A DNA stretch of 64,000 nt from Cyanophora paradoxa (taxonomy: Eukaryota; Glaucocystophyceae; Cyanophorales; Cyanophoraceae), in contig QPMI01000072.1 in the NCBI GenBank assembly GCA_004431415.1, positions 50,113 through 114,112 on the forward strand, given 5' to 3'. Position 1 is the stretch's first letter, and every line of letters starts with the position of its first letter. Under the pieces are notes generated by a model. That model worked only from the letters and a program-made list of their open reading frames with translations. It did not search any database and had not been told where the DNA came from. A program made the position numbers and the translations under genes. This document shows positions 12,028 to 22,720 of the stretch, one piece after another.

Positions 12028-15000
12028 TCACCCCCCGCCCCCGCCCCTGCCCCTGCCCCGCACGGCCGCCATCGCTGCTGCGATCCGCCGCTCGGCCGAC
12101 GTCGACCGCTGCGGCGACCGCTGCGGCGAGCGGCCGGCGCCGCCGCCCCTTCTGCCCTCGCGCTCGGCGCCGGGGCCGGAGCCTCGCCCCACAGCTGTGC
12201 TTGCTCGGGGCGGGGCTGTGGCGCGGCGCCCGGCGGCGCCGGCGGCGGCGGCGGCGCCGCCGCTTATGCTAGCGCCAGCCGCGGGGGCGCCCCCGGCGAG
12301 CGTAACCGCCCTCCCGCGCCCCGCGGCGCCGGGTGCGATGCGAGCAGCGCCGGCGGCGGCCCCCGCCCTGGGCTGTAGCCCGGCGCGCGCCAGCCGGCGC
12401 CGCACCTGAAGAGGAGGAGGGGTCATGATCAAGAAGAGGGGGGGAGGTAGGGGTAGGGGGGGGGTACCGCGAAGCCTCGCCAGTGGGCCTGGATGCGGAC
12501 CGCGGCGCGCGAGAGCCGCACCACCTCGTCGACCCCTGTACCCCACCCGCGCCGCCCCGAGTCAGAGGAAAAGAAAGAAAGGGGCCGAGCACTAGTGCCG
12601 CCGAGTCATCAGAGGGGAAGAAAGCTCAAGATCGAGGGCCGCTAGCTGACGCTGGTGCAGCTAGCAAGAAAGAAAGGGCTGGTGCGCTTTTGTGAGGCTG
12701 GAAGGAAGGGCCGCTAGCTATAAATAGCTAGCTATAAAAGGGTCCCCTCTAGCGAGAGGCTCTAGTACAGTCAGAGGGAAACAAAGAAGGGGTCCAGTAC
12801 TAGGGCCGCCGAAGAAGAAGAAGAAGGGTCCAGGGCCGCCAGCTATATATAGCTCACGCCGGTGGAGCTAGCAAAAAAGAAAGGGACGGTGCGCGTTTGT
12901 GAGGCTGGACGAAAGGGCCGCTATCTATAAATAGCTCACGCCGGTGCATGGCGGGGTCCTGCAGTGCCCCCTAGGTGGGCGGCCTGTACCCCTGTATATA
13001 TAGCTCTAGGCGCTAGCTATATATAGCTCACGCCTGTACCCCTGTACCCCTGTACCCCACCCGAAAGGGCCGCTAGCCAAGTATAGCTCACGCCGGTGCA
13101 TGGCCGGATCCTGAAGCGACGAGATGACGCTCTGCAGCAGCGGCATCGCCCCCTGCAGCGCCCCCGCCTGAAGGGGGTACGGGTACCGAATTAGAATAAG
13201 GGAGGGGGGGGAAGAGGAGGGGGTACGGGTACGCGGCACCCGGCGGCGGCGCTCCTCGTCGTCGGCGGCCTCCCATTCATCGTCCTCCGCCGAGCGGGAG
13301 GGGGCCCGCCCAAGCGGGGCCGGCCGCTGCGCCGCGGCGGCGGCGGGGGCCCGCCTGCGCGAGGGCGCGTAAATAAGGTCCAGACGGAGGGGAGGGGAGG
13401 GAGGGCGGGCAGGCTGGCTCGTGTCTAAACGGAGGCTCTGGGCAAGGTCTCAATATAAGGTCTAGTACTAAGGTCTAGGCTAGGTCCTAATTATAAGGTC
13501 TAGGCCGGTGGGGCTAGGTCCTTGGGTCTGGGCGGTCCAAAAGGATGGTCCACGGTCTAGGAAGAGGGGAAGGGGGGGGATGGGGGGGAAGGGGGGGTAG
13601 GGAGGGAGGGGTAGGGAGGGAGGCCTCCGAGCGGTCCAGAAGGACTGGGCGAGCCTCGGCGGATGGTCCACGGTCTAGGAAGGGGGGGGGGGGGAAGGGG
13701 GGGGGTAGGAAGGGAAGGTGTAGGGAGGGAGGGGTAGGGAAGGAGGTCTCCGAGCGAGGATGGAGAGAGAGGGGGGGTACGCACGGCGGCACGGGGATGG
13801 CGGAGGGCTCGGGGGGTACGTCGATCGGGGACGCCGAGGCGCGCGGCGGCTGCGGCTCGGGGACGGGCGCCTGCGCGGGGGAGGTACGGGATCGCATCAG
13901 AGGGGGTAACAGCCCGGCCCTTCCCGGTCGGCCCGGTCGGTCGGCCTGGACTGACCGGCGCGCTGCGCTTGGCCCGCTCCTCGGCCAAAGTCTCCAGGTA
14001 CCTCCGGAGCTGCGCAGTTGGGACCCGGGCCCGTCAGAAGAGGAGGAAATCGAACCCTCCGGATTCGAACCCGCGCGCGCGCCTTCTCGACCTGGCCCTC
14101 GGTGTCGGCCCACTCCGTGGCGCCCCCGCGGGCCGCCCCGTCCAGGAACCTGCGAACGAGGAACGAAGCGGGGCGCCTCAGAAAATGTATGTCGAAGGCC
14201 TTATTCAGTAAAAAGTAACAGTAATAACAGTAATAAGAAGGCCTTAGAAGCCCTAGGAACCTCATTTAATATAATCAAGAACCTGAGGAGAGGAGAGGCC
14301 GATTCTTCCCAGAACCTGATTCTTCCCAGACATACAAGAAGCTCAAGAAGAAGGGGCGCCCTGACCTTAGGAGGCCGCAGAGGTCGCGCTGGCCCTGGGC
14401 CTTAGATCTAGCCTAGGAACCCTAGAAATTCTCCTATTTCAATTAACGAACCTTAGGAGTCTTAGGAACCTCATAGCTACTATTGCTATGATTACTATTA
14501 CTATTGCGAGGGCCCGGTCCTCTGCATATCCTCCCCATGCGAAAGTCTCACCTTAGGAGGCCGCGCAGGTCGCGATCGCCCTGGGCGCCCCTAGAGAAGA
14601 AGGCCCTAGAAGCCCTAGAAGGCCGCGGAGGAGGAATAAGAAGGCCCTAGAAGCCCTAGAGACCTCATCTCATCGCTATTGTTCCCATACAAAAAGCTTA
14701 AGAAGGGGCGCGCTGACCTGAGGAGGCCGCGAAGGTCGCCCTGGGCCCCCCGCTCGAACTCCCCGAGCCGCTCGGCGAGCCGGCGGCCCCGCTCCTGCGG
14801 CCCCGCCCCGCGCTCTTCAATGATAAAGGAAGGAAGGGAGGAAGGAAGGAAGGAAAGGAAGGGAGGGGAGGAGGGGGCGCGCACCTGCAGCGCCGCCACG
14901 TGCTCCATCGTCCGCCGGCGCTCCGCCGCGATCTTAGGGGAGCGAGGTATGAGCGGGGGAGAGAGGAGTGAGAGGGGGAAGGGGGGGGGGGGGGGGGAGG

Positions 15001-16657
15001 GGGAGGGGGGGGTGCAGAAGGTGAGGATTGATGGGCGTGGGAGATTAGAGCGAAGGGACAAACGGGGCGGAGGAGGGCGGAGGAGGGAGGTGTGTGCGTG
15101 TGTGTGTGTGGGTGGAGGGGGGGGAGGGGAGGGGGGTACGGGGCGCGCCTTGTCGGCGTACTCGCCGGCGGTCTGCCGCATGAGGCCCGCGCGTCGCCCT
15201 GCCGCCTCAGCTCCGCCAGCTGAAGCGAGGGGTTAGAAGGGGTAGGGGAGGGGGGGGTGGAAGGTGGAAGATGAGCAAAGACAGAGCGGAGGAGAGGAGA
15301 TGGGGCGGTGCGCTCTGAGGGCGCCCGCCAGCGCGCCACGGCAGCGCGAGGAGGAGGAGAAGGGGAGGGGGGGGGGGGCGCGGGGGGGAAGGGAGGGAGG
15401 GGCACCTTGGCTCTCGAAGCGGCGCGGACGGGCAGCCCGTCGAAGGTCTCGAGGGGGGGTACGTCGAGGACCGCGAAGCGGTAGTCCGGCAGGGAGCTCA
15501 GCGGGTTGCCCTGCGCACCGCGCGCGCGCCGCCCGGGCGTGAGCCGCCTCCCCCCCGGGGGTACGGGGCGAAAGGCTGAGGCTTGGGCGGGGTACAGGCG
15601 CGCCGAGGCGGTGAGGGAAGAGAGGCGCGGGAGGGGAGCAAGAGTCGAGACGAGGTGCCTCAGGTCCTCCAGCTTGTTGTGGGAGACGTTGAGAGACGTG
15701 AGGGAGGCGCAGGCGGCCAGCCCGGGTACGGAGGCCAGGCGGTTCCGCTGGAGCTGGAGGCTCTGTACGCGGCGCGAGCGCGCGCGAGCGAACGAAGCTA
15801 AGCAAAGGGTACGGAGCGAACGAAGTGGGAGGAAGGAAGGCGGGCGCGGGGCGCGCCTGCAGGGAGGAGAGCTGCAGCAGCCCGTCTCCGATCGTTTCGA
15901 GGGCGTTTCCCGCCAAGTTGAGCGAGGTCAGAGAAGAAGAAAGGGACGAGATTCCGGCCAGGTCCTCGATCTGGTTCACGCTCGCGTCCTGCGCGGCGCG
16001 GCGCGTGAGACGCGGTCGTGGGGCGCGGTCGCTCGCTCGGCAAAGAACAGGAAGAGGGAACCAGGTGGGAGAGCGCGGGGAGGTTATCCAGCCCTTCCAG
16101 GTGCTTCAGCTTGTTGTTCGAGAGATTCAGAGACTTTAGCTTGGGCAGCGCGAGCGTCCCGGGCGCCACCGCCGAGATTTGATTCTGCGCGGAGGACGCG
16201 CGGGTCGGCGAACGAACGGGGGCCGAGCGGGAGGCGCGCACGACGCTCAGATTCAAGGATACAAGCGACGTCCATCGGGAGAGGGGCGGCCCGACCGCCG
16301 CGAGGTCGTTCACGGACAGGTTCAAATCGACGCAAAGCTCGGCGATGTAGAGGCACTGCCGGTCCTCCGAGCTGCGCACGGGCGCCTCGTTAGCTTCTCG
16401 AGGGCGCGTGGAACCGCGGCGGAGCGCCGCGCGCACAGCGGGGGCTTCCAGACGTCCAACACGTCGAGGCCGCGCAGGAGCGCGTGCGAGAAGTCCACGC
16501 CGAACGCGGAGGCACCCACGCCGCTGAATAGGGGAATGCGGTGGGGCCTTATGGCGTCCCGCTCGTACTGCAGGTCCGCGTCCGGCGGCGCCGATGCCTT
16601 CGAGCGCGCCTTGAACGCCTCGGCCAGCGAGCGCGCCGGCGCCCCCGAGGACCGCAT
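12028..16657 (-). CDS. Leucine-rich repeat, coiled-coil and IQ-motif protein (CEP97/LRRIQ-like)
   Basis: A multi-exon minus-strand gene from ATG 16657 to TGA 12028. After a short N-terminal exon ending DVWKPPL, successive exons each encode about one leucine-rich repeat: LYIAELCVDLNLSVNDL, LKSLNLSNNKLKHLEGLDNL, SLTSLNLAGNALETIGDG and SLTSLNVSHNKLEDLRHL. A typical LRR cap follows (GNPLSSLPDYRFAVLDVPPL, then LDG-like FDGLPV). Next come charged coiled-coil exons (AAERRRTMEHVAALQ, RRLAERLGEFERG, LRRYLETLAEERAKR) and a proline-rich stretch. An IQ calmodulin-binding motif (AAVRIQAHWRGFAVRRRLAR) precedes a Gly/Ala-rich tail. LRR, coiled coil, then IQ is the order in the centrosomal protein CEP97 (LRRIQ2) and other ciliary LRR-IQ proteins; orthology is inference. 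Several introns use GC donors. Exact joins in 12.5-14.7 kb are uncertain. Confidence 0.65.
12640..13110. repeat. Degenerate intronic repeats carrying a duplicated exon end
   Basis: Words such as AGGGCCGCTAGC, TATAAATAGCTCACGCCGGTG and GCAAGAAAGAAAGGG recur at about 12640, 12830, 12915 and 13060. The repeat near 12940-12965 includes a second copy of the exon end coding DPAMHR plus its GTGAGC donor; the in-frame original lies at about 13097-13168. Confidence 0.6.
14230..14755 (-). repeat. Mini-exon present in three tandem copies with flanking intron
   Basis: On the minus strand the exon end coding (Q)GDLRGLLR (from 14718), a copy coding QGDRDLRGLLR (from 14552) and one coding QGQRDLCGLLR (from 14366) each end in a donor (GTCAGC, GTGAGA, GTCAGG). 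Each is separated by intron repeats rich in CCTTCTTAGGG-like words. Confidence 0.6.
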
Positions 16658-17091
16658 GAGGCTTAGCTACGCAGCTCAGCTAGTCTGGCTCATGATCGGG
16701 CCTGCTCGCGACTTGCGCGTGCTCAAGAACGCAGTAACCCCCGACCAGATCGCCTGGCATCGCCAGGTCACCGCCCCGCCCCGCCTCGCCACATGCGCAT
16801 GCGAATTCGAAAGCTCACGGCCGCGCCTCATTCGCGTATCATGCGTTACGTCGGCGCAGCTACAGCAGTCGCCCAGCTCACTGCAGCTAGCGCTGGCCGC
16901 CGGGCGCCTAAGTACACGCCGCGCGCCGCGGCGCCGTGGTACTGCGCCCGCGCCCGCTAACGACGAACGAGGCTCCGGCTCGAGCGCAGCGGCGCGCGCA
17001 GTGCGCCCGCCTAGTTCTCGAGCTCCGGATCCGGTTTGCTAGCGCTCCGGCTCCCGGAGTCCGCCTCGAGGTCAGCGCGGCGCGGGGCCCG

Positions 17092-19410
17092 CTACTTGTT
17101 CTCGTCGAAGCGCGTGTGCCCCGTCGCCTTCGCGTGCTCCAGCGCGCCCTTCTCGCCCTGCGCGCGCGCCGCCCCCGGATCGAATCAGATCAAACCAGAT
17201 CAAATCGGATCGAATCGGATCAAATCGGGAGCGGGCCTTGAGCTTGGTGCCGCACTGGAGGCACTTGAGGGAGAACGAGGACGTGTCCGTGAAGTCGTGT
17301 TTCTGGGTCGGGGCCGAGCCGCCGCGTCACGCGAAGAAGAAGACCGAAAGGCGGACTAAACGCTAAGCCTGAAGGTGAACTAAGCGCGATTTAGTCGTTT
17401 CTCTGACCCGGGGCCGAGCCACCGAGTCAGGCGAAGAAGGAGGGCTAGAAGAAGAAATCTAAGCCTGAAGGCGGGGGGGACTAATAAAGCCTGAAGGCGG
17501 ACTAAAGGCGGACTAAACGCGTGGCCTAAAAGGCGGACTTCAAAACGCATGAATCGCGTACCCGGTGGAGCTCGGCGACGAGCCTCCACGCGAGGTCCAT
17601 CGGGGCCGTCTCCGGCGGGCTGAAGACTGCGCCAAGCAAGGAAGCAGGCAAGGAGCAGAGGCGTCAGCCAGCCCTGCTTCCTCAAGGCCTCAAGCTTAAG
17701 GCCGGCCCTAATGATTGGATAGGATTATGATTGCTGACTGCGACAAGCAAGGAAGCAAGGAAGCTTCCTCATATTTATGATTATGATCATGATCGCTGAG
17801 CTCAGCGAGTGAGCCGCGGCGGTTAGCAAGCTTAAGGAAGGAGCCGAGGCTTTAGCTCTGCTCTGCTTCCTAAAGGCCTTAATTATACAGCCGGCTCATA
17901 TGGATATGATCGATATCATGATCGCTGAGCTCAGTGAATGAGCCGCGGGGGCCGCGGCTCGCTCGTACCCGTCTGGTCGGCGAAGGTGGGGGCGTCGGGG
18001 AAGGGGGCCAGGGCCAGAGCGTCGTAGTGGATGCCGTCTGGGCGGGAGGGGTAAGGGAAATAAAGGAAGGAGGGGGTAGTGGACGAGAGAGGGGGGTACG
18101 GGGTGATCACCGTAGAGGAGCATGACGCGCTGGTTGTACCCCGCGCCCTCGCCGTACAGGTCCACACGCGTACCCCTGCGCCGTTCGTTGCCCCATGTGC
18201 CGAAGGCGGGTTGTAGGGGTAGAGGCGCGGGCCGCACGAAATCAGGTCAAACGCGGCGATCTCCTGCAAACGAAGTGTGGGGTACAGGTTCATAGCAGTC
18301 CGTCGGCGATGGGGGGATTGATGGGGAGGGGTACGGAGCGCACGGTGCGGTAGTGCCTGGAGAGGATGGACAGCTCGATGGCGCCGCCCCAGCTGTTGGG
18401 GCTCAAAATCCACTTCTGGTACTCCGCGTTCGTCTTGCCCAGCACCGCCTGTACCCCCCGAACCCACCACTGAGCGGGACGCGCCGGGGGGCGAGAGCGA
18501 TCCGTTAGATGCAGCGCGGCGCCGGGGGCTACCTCGTTGTACTCTTCCGGATCCGCGCCGACGGCTGCACCGATTCCGGAGGGGTGCAGTTACAGTGAGC
18601 TTCGGAGCGCGGGGCCGCGGGCCGGGCGGCCGGGGCGGGTTGCCGGCGACTCGCCGCGCCGCGCCGCGCACCGTTCGCGATGAGGCGGCGCAGCTGCGGG
18701 GCCTTCGTGACGTCATGCCCCTCGAGGACGTACCCCACCGAGCTGAAGAGGCAGCTGTTGTCGTCCGCCACCTTGCGCCTGCGAACGCAGCTGACGGGCG
18801 GCTCGTGCGCTTCCGGACTGCACGGGGCTCACCTCACGACGCACTCCTCCTCCTGCGCCGAGAGCGCCGCCGCAGGCGCCGGTGCACGCGCGGGCGCCGG
18901 CGCCGCGGGCGCCGCCGTCGCGGGCGCCGATGACGAGGCCGGGGGAGCCGACGCCGCTGCGCCGCCGCCCCTGTCCTGGACCTGCAATCCACGCAAGCCG
19001 CATGGATGTGCATCAGCGGCGTGCACGACGCGCGTCCGTAGAGGGGGGCGGGCGCGCGGGACCTGGAGCGATTCGCCGGACCTGATTTGAAGTGGTCACG
19101 CGGCCGCGGCCCGTCGAGCCCGCGCGGGCGCAGGAGGGAGCAGGCGCACTTGATCAGGCTAGAGAGAGGGTCGGTCGGGCTCGCCGGCGCGAGCTCCTTC
19201 GGCGGGAACCCGGCGAGAACTGCGCATGCGTGGCGGCGTACGTGGGCGGCGGCAGGCGGGGGCGCGGGTCGACGGCGCACCCTTCGCGCGCTCCGCTGGC
19301 ACGCCGGCGGCGCTGGCAATCTGCGCGAGCGCCTCTTGCCAGGGGAGCACGCCGTCGAGCTTGAGCGTCGACTGGCCGCCCGGGCCCTTGACGCGCAGCT
19401 GCAGCGCCAT
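17092..19410 (-). CDS. YOD1: OTU-family deubiquitinase OTU1/YOD1
   Basis: Exons read in order give an N-terminal ubiquitin-like (UBX-type) domain ([20 protein letters not shown], then [19 protein letters not shown]). The OTU catalytic core follows: [17 protein letters not shown] with the D..C box, [24 protein letters not shown] and [15 protein letters not shown]. Next are [18 protein letters not shown] and [17 protein letters not shown], which hold the catalytic His region (GIHYD). The C-terminus is a C2H2-type finger ([11 protein letters not shown], then [18 protein letters not shown]). This is the full YOD1/OTU1 domain order. In yeast and animals the enzyme trims ubiquitin chains on substrates of the Cdc48/p97 ATPase, including ER-associated degradation. 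Start chosen at ATG 19410, just before the ubiquitin-like domain; stop is TAG at 17092. It is divergent from the small gene starting at 19540. Confidence 0.85.
17173..17945. repeat. Intronic repeats in the OTU1 gene
   Basis: GATCAAATCGGATC-type words repeat at 17178-17230. GATCATGATCGCTGAGCTCA with GTGAGCCGCGG occurs at about 17785-17820 and, slightly changed, at 17915-17946. CAAGCAAGGAAGC words are shared between 17630 and 17765. Confidence 0.55.
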
Positions 19411-19539
19411 ATGCGACTTCGAAACCGACTGAGCTTCCCGCGCACGAACTCCGAAGGCAGCACGGGGGGAGGTGCTGTACCCCAACTGTGAGGGTACAGG
19501 TCGACTGCAGACCTTGCTGAACCAGGAGCGGCGTCAGCG
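19411..19539. promoter_or_regulatory. Short divergent promoter region
   Basis: Only 129 bp separate the start codons of the OTU1 gene (minus) and the small plus-strand gene, so both promoters must overlap or be shared. No clear TATA box was seen. Confidence 0.4.
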
Positions 19540-20029
19540 ATGATCTACGACGTGTACGTTGTCCCCTGCGACGTCTGAGTCGCGTCTTGGACGCCAATGC
19601 TCGCCGCGCAGGAACTCGATCCTCTACAGGAGCTTCCTCTCCAGCGGAGGCCTTTCCAAGCAGTGCGTGTCCTCCCTCACCGATCCCGAACGCCTGAAGC
19701 CGCGAATGACGGCGTCCATCGCGGCGTCCGGCTGATCGCGCTAGTCCGATCTCGTCGCCGAACCCTCCCGCTCGGGCGTTCTGCCGATCCCGCTGACCGC
19801 GGTGCGCTCGTCGAGCAGGAAGCAGGGCGAGGGCAAGAAGCCCCGCGAGCCTCGCATCGACACGGGCAAGGACAAGATGCCCATCTCCGATGGTTAGACG
19901 CGGTGCGCTCCGCTCGCTCGCTCGCCATCGGTCGCCATCGCCGCCAAGCTAATGATCAATCGCGCAGATCGGCCAGCTGAGCCGTCGGCGGAGACCTGGC
20001 TCGGCGCCGACGGAGACGTAGACCAATAG
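19540..20029 (+). CDS. Small 92-aa hypothetical protein, four exons
   Basis: Exons 19540-19553, 19612-19666, 19745-19892 and 19968-20029 keep phase and end at TAG. The protein begins MIYDVNSILYRSFLSSGG, continues SDLVAEPSRSGVLPIPL and a basic stretch SSSRKQGEGKKPREPR, and ends GADGDVDQ. The middle intron (19667-19744) uses a GTGTCC donor; without that splice two in-frame stops (TGA, TAG) lie at about 19735-19744. The protein is hydrophilic with no signal peptide or membrane helix. I do not recognise it. Its size and position beside centriolar-type genes would fit a small axonemal or microtubule-associated protein, but this is only a guess. Confidence 0.5.
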
Positions 20030-20585
20030 CTTAGGCGTGTGTTCCGTCTCAGTCATTTAGATTCATAGTTGCAGTACTCTAGCTTTATCGAAGGCTTCAC
20101 TTCGTGCGTCCTCGGCGCGCTCCGTCCCGCCCGGCGTCACCACCAACTGGCCCGGGGCCGCAGTGAGGGATGGCAGTGACTACTACAAGCACACGTGTTC
20201 AGCCCCGCCCATCGCGCCCGCATCGTCGTCTTCGTCTGGCCCCGGGGGCTGAAGATTCTTGCACATGACCTAGAGACGTTGGGACCCGGGAACTAGACAC
20301 CGCGGCCATGGCACAGCGACCGGCTGCCGCCGACGTGCCGCTGGCCGCACCGCGGCTCAGCTGCTGGCCGCACCGCGGCTCAGCTGCAGGCCGCGGCGGC
20401 CCATCATGGCATGCAGGCCCGAGGCTGCGGCAGCCATACCAGCGTCCGTCGGGTCAATGAGCGCCACCTCCGATTCGACTCCCGCCGCCCCCAGCGGCCG
20501 CGATTGGGATGTCTGACTAGATCTAGAGCTCGAGAGCTGATATGCAGAGCCGTGCGCTGAACGCGACTCGGAAGCGAGGAGGGAC
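20030..20585. other. Intergenic region at the edge of the duplicated block
   Basis: No supported gene. A 23-base unit (GCTGGCCGCACCGCGGCTCA plus GCT) is tandemly repeated near 20338-20385. Confidence 0.5.
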
Positions 20586-22260
20586 TCAGGCTCGTCTCTG
20601 AGGGTGCGGCGTACCCCCGGGAGGAGCCGAAACAACGAGGAGAAAGGGCGGAGGCTGCGGGGCCCTCGGCGCCAGCCCGATCGCCGCCCCGCGCGGCCGC
20701 GGCCGCCTCGCGCTGCGATCAGAGCGTAAGCAGGGGTAGGGGGGAAGCAGGGAGTGGGCACGAGCGCACGAGGTCAGCGAGGGCCGAGCGGAAGAGAGAC
20801 TCGTCCGCAAACGCGGCGCTGAAGCGCGGGTCTGCGGGCGGGGGGCGTGAGCGAGCGAGAGGGGTACAGGGACACCGGCGGGGGCGGGCGCACCGCGGAG
20901 GGCGAGCGCGAGCTGCTCGGCGGCCGCGCGGCGCAGCTCGGGATCGAGGGCCGCCCCCTGGTAGATCCGCTGGAGCTTGTCAAACTCGGAAGCCTGGAAC
21001 GAGCCCGCCGGCCCGCGCGCCGCCGGTCCCTCGTCGAACTCGTCGCCAGGGGCGTCCGCGTCGAGAAGAGAGCCGAAGGGGTCCCTCAGGCGCCGCCCCA
21101 GCCGTACGCGGTCCTGTGGGGGAACAAGGTCGGAAACGCGGAGCGGGCGGGGGGTACGACAACGCACATGGCCGTCCAGAGCGTCGAGGAAGTCAAGGGC
21201 CGCCGGCTCGGCGAGCCGCAGCGCCTCGGCCGCCTCCCGTCGGGCCCTGCCGCAAGGAATGAGTACACGGAACAAGAATGGTAGGAAGGAGGGGCGGGCG
21301 CTCGCACCACTCGGCGCCGGAGAAGAGCCCGCGAATGAGGTGGCGGAGCCGATCCGGGGCGGAGAGGCGCTGCTCCAGGGCGCGCGCGAGGCGCCCGAAC
21401 GGCCCCGGCAGCGCCGCGCGGTTCTCGAAGCCGTCGTCCTCCGCCGCCTCGCCCGCGGCGCGGGCCAGGATCCAGGCGTCAAGCGGGCCGAGTGCCGCGG
21501 CCAGGCAACCCGCCCCGTCGAGCCGCTCGGCGGCCGCGAGGACGAGTGCGGAGGCGGCGGAGGCGGCGGCCGGCTCCAGATCGTCGAGGCCGCGGGAGAG
21601 GAGGTGAAAGAGCAGATCGCCCCCCTGGGCCACCTCCCAGAGGCCCAACGGCGCCGGCCCATCCAGCAGCGCGTTTCGCAGGCGCCCGTAAGCCGCGGCC
21701 CGCACGCGCCCGTGCGGGTTACGCCTCGCCGGGCCTCGGCGGCGGTGAGGAGCATGGGGCGGCGGGCGCCGGCGCAGTTCTCGCGGAAATGGTAGGCGCC
21801 GCGCGGGGCGGGCGAGAACTGCGCCGGCGCCCGCCGCCCCATGCTCCTCACCGCCGCCGAGGCCCTCTTCGAGCCGCGGCCGCCGCCGGGTCGTCCCGCT
21901 GCGCCTCGCCGGCGGCCCGCAGGAGCGCGTCCAGCACGGGTACCGCCCGCTCCGGCTGGTACTGGAGGCCGTGCAGCCACTCGCGGGCCCGCGCGAGGGG
22001 CGCGCGCTGCGGTCCCTCGTCCAAGGCCGCGGATTCGCGAGCCGCCGCCAGGACGCGCCGGCCGTACTCTATCTCCTGCGGGGCGCGTTGGGCACAGCTA
22101 GCTGCACGTAGGGCGGAGCAGGAGGCGGCAGCGCACGTCGACCGAGGCCGGGCCGAGGCGGCGGAGGACCAGGAGGAGCGCGTCACGCAGCTGAGGGCAG
22201 GCCGCCCCAACGTACTCGTCTGCCGGCGCTTCGGTCCTCGTTGCGCGATGAGATCCAGCG
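20586..22260 (-). pseudogene. Rotatin-derived fragment, copy 1, disrupted
   Basis: The minus strand carries the same exon series as rotatin at about 33840-35360: IEYGRRVLAAARESAALDEG, WLHGLQYQPERAVPVLDALL, RGLDDLEPAAASAASALVL and LSAPDRLRHLIRGLFSGAEW, then the region coding FDKLQRIYQGAALDPELRRA. The frame is broken at 21731-21865, where a perfect 54-bp inverted repeat replaces the codons for EAVLAALSFPHG. There is no N- or C-terminal rotatin sequence, so this is a decayed partial copy. Confidence 0.75.
21731..21865. repeat. Perfect 54-bp inverted repeat with 27-base loop
   Basis: Left arm 21731-21784 and right arm 21812-21865 are exact reverse complements by eye. The arms are about 75 percent GC and begin GGGCCTCGGCGGCGGTGAGG. 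The structure is absent from both related rotatin segments. Confidence 0.9.
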
Positions 22261-22720
22261 GGCGACGGGCGATGACAGTGGGCGGATGACGCCGTATCGA
22301 TCGTAGAAGGGTCCGGACGCCGCCACGCCGTCGGCAGGGGCCGCCGGGCGGCCTGCAGCTGCTCAGACGCCCGACAGCCATCGCCGGCGCCGCCGCCAAC
22401 ATGCAGAGGCGCCGGCTGTGGTACGGCGGGCTGGGCGCTTCGCTGGGCGCTTCAAGCCGCGCGCGCTTGCCTGACGTACAAAAGACTACCAGAGGTAAGG
22501 ACGCAGAAATGCGGCCAATAAGTGTACCCCAAGCCAGTTATCTTTACATTGTACCCGCCTGCGGTTCTCCCACAGGTGTCCTTTTGCTTGCGCTCCGCCG
22601 CTGTCATCATTTCCCGCCAACTGCAAATCGGGCTGACAAGTAAACAGGAGCGTCCACCAGATAGCCGACGCTTCCGAAAAGTAGCTCCTCGTATTCGAAG
22701 TTGGGCGCAGTTCTCAGAAT

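Noticed and set aside
14060-14080. GGTTCGAATCC on the minus strand, like a tRNA B box; similar words at 2270 and 6110
   Set aside because: No matching A box or cloverleaf lies upstream. The sites fall in coding sequence or at intron borders of supported genes.
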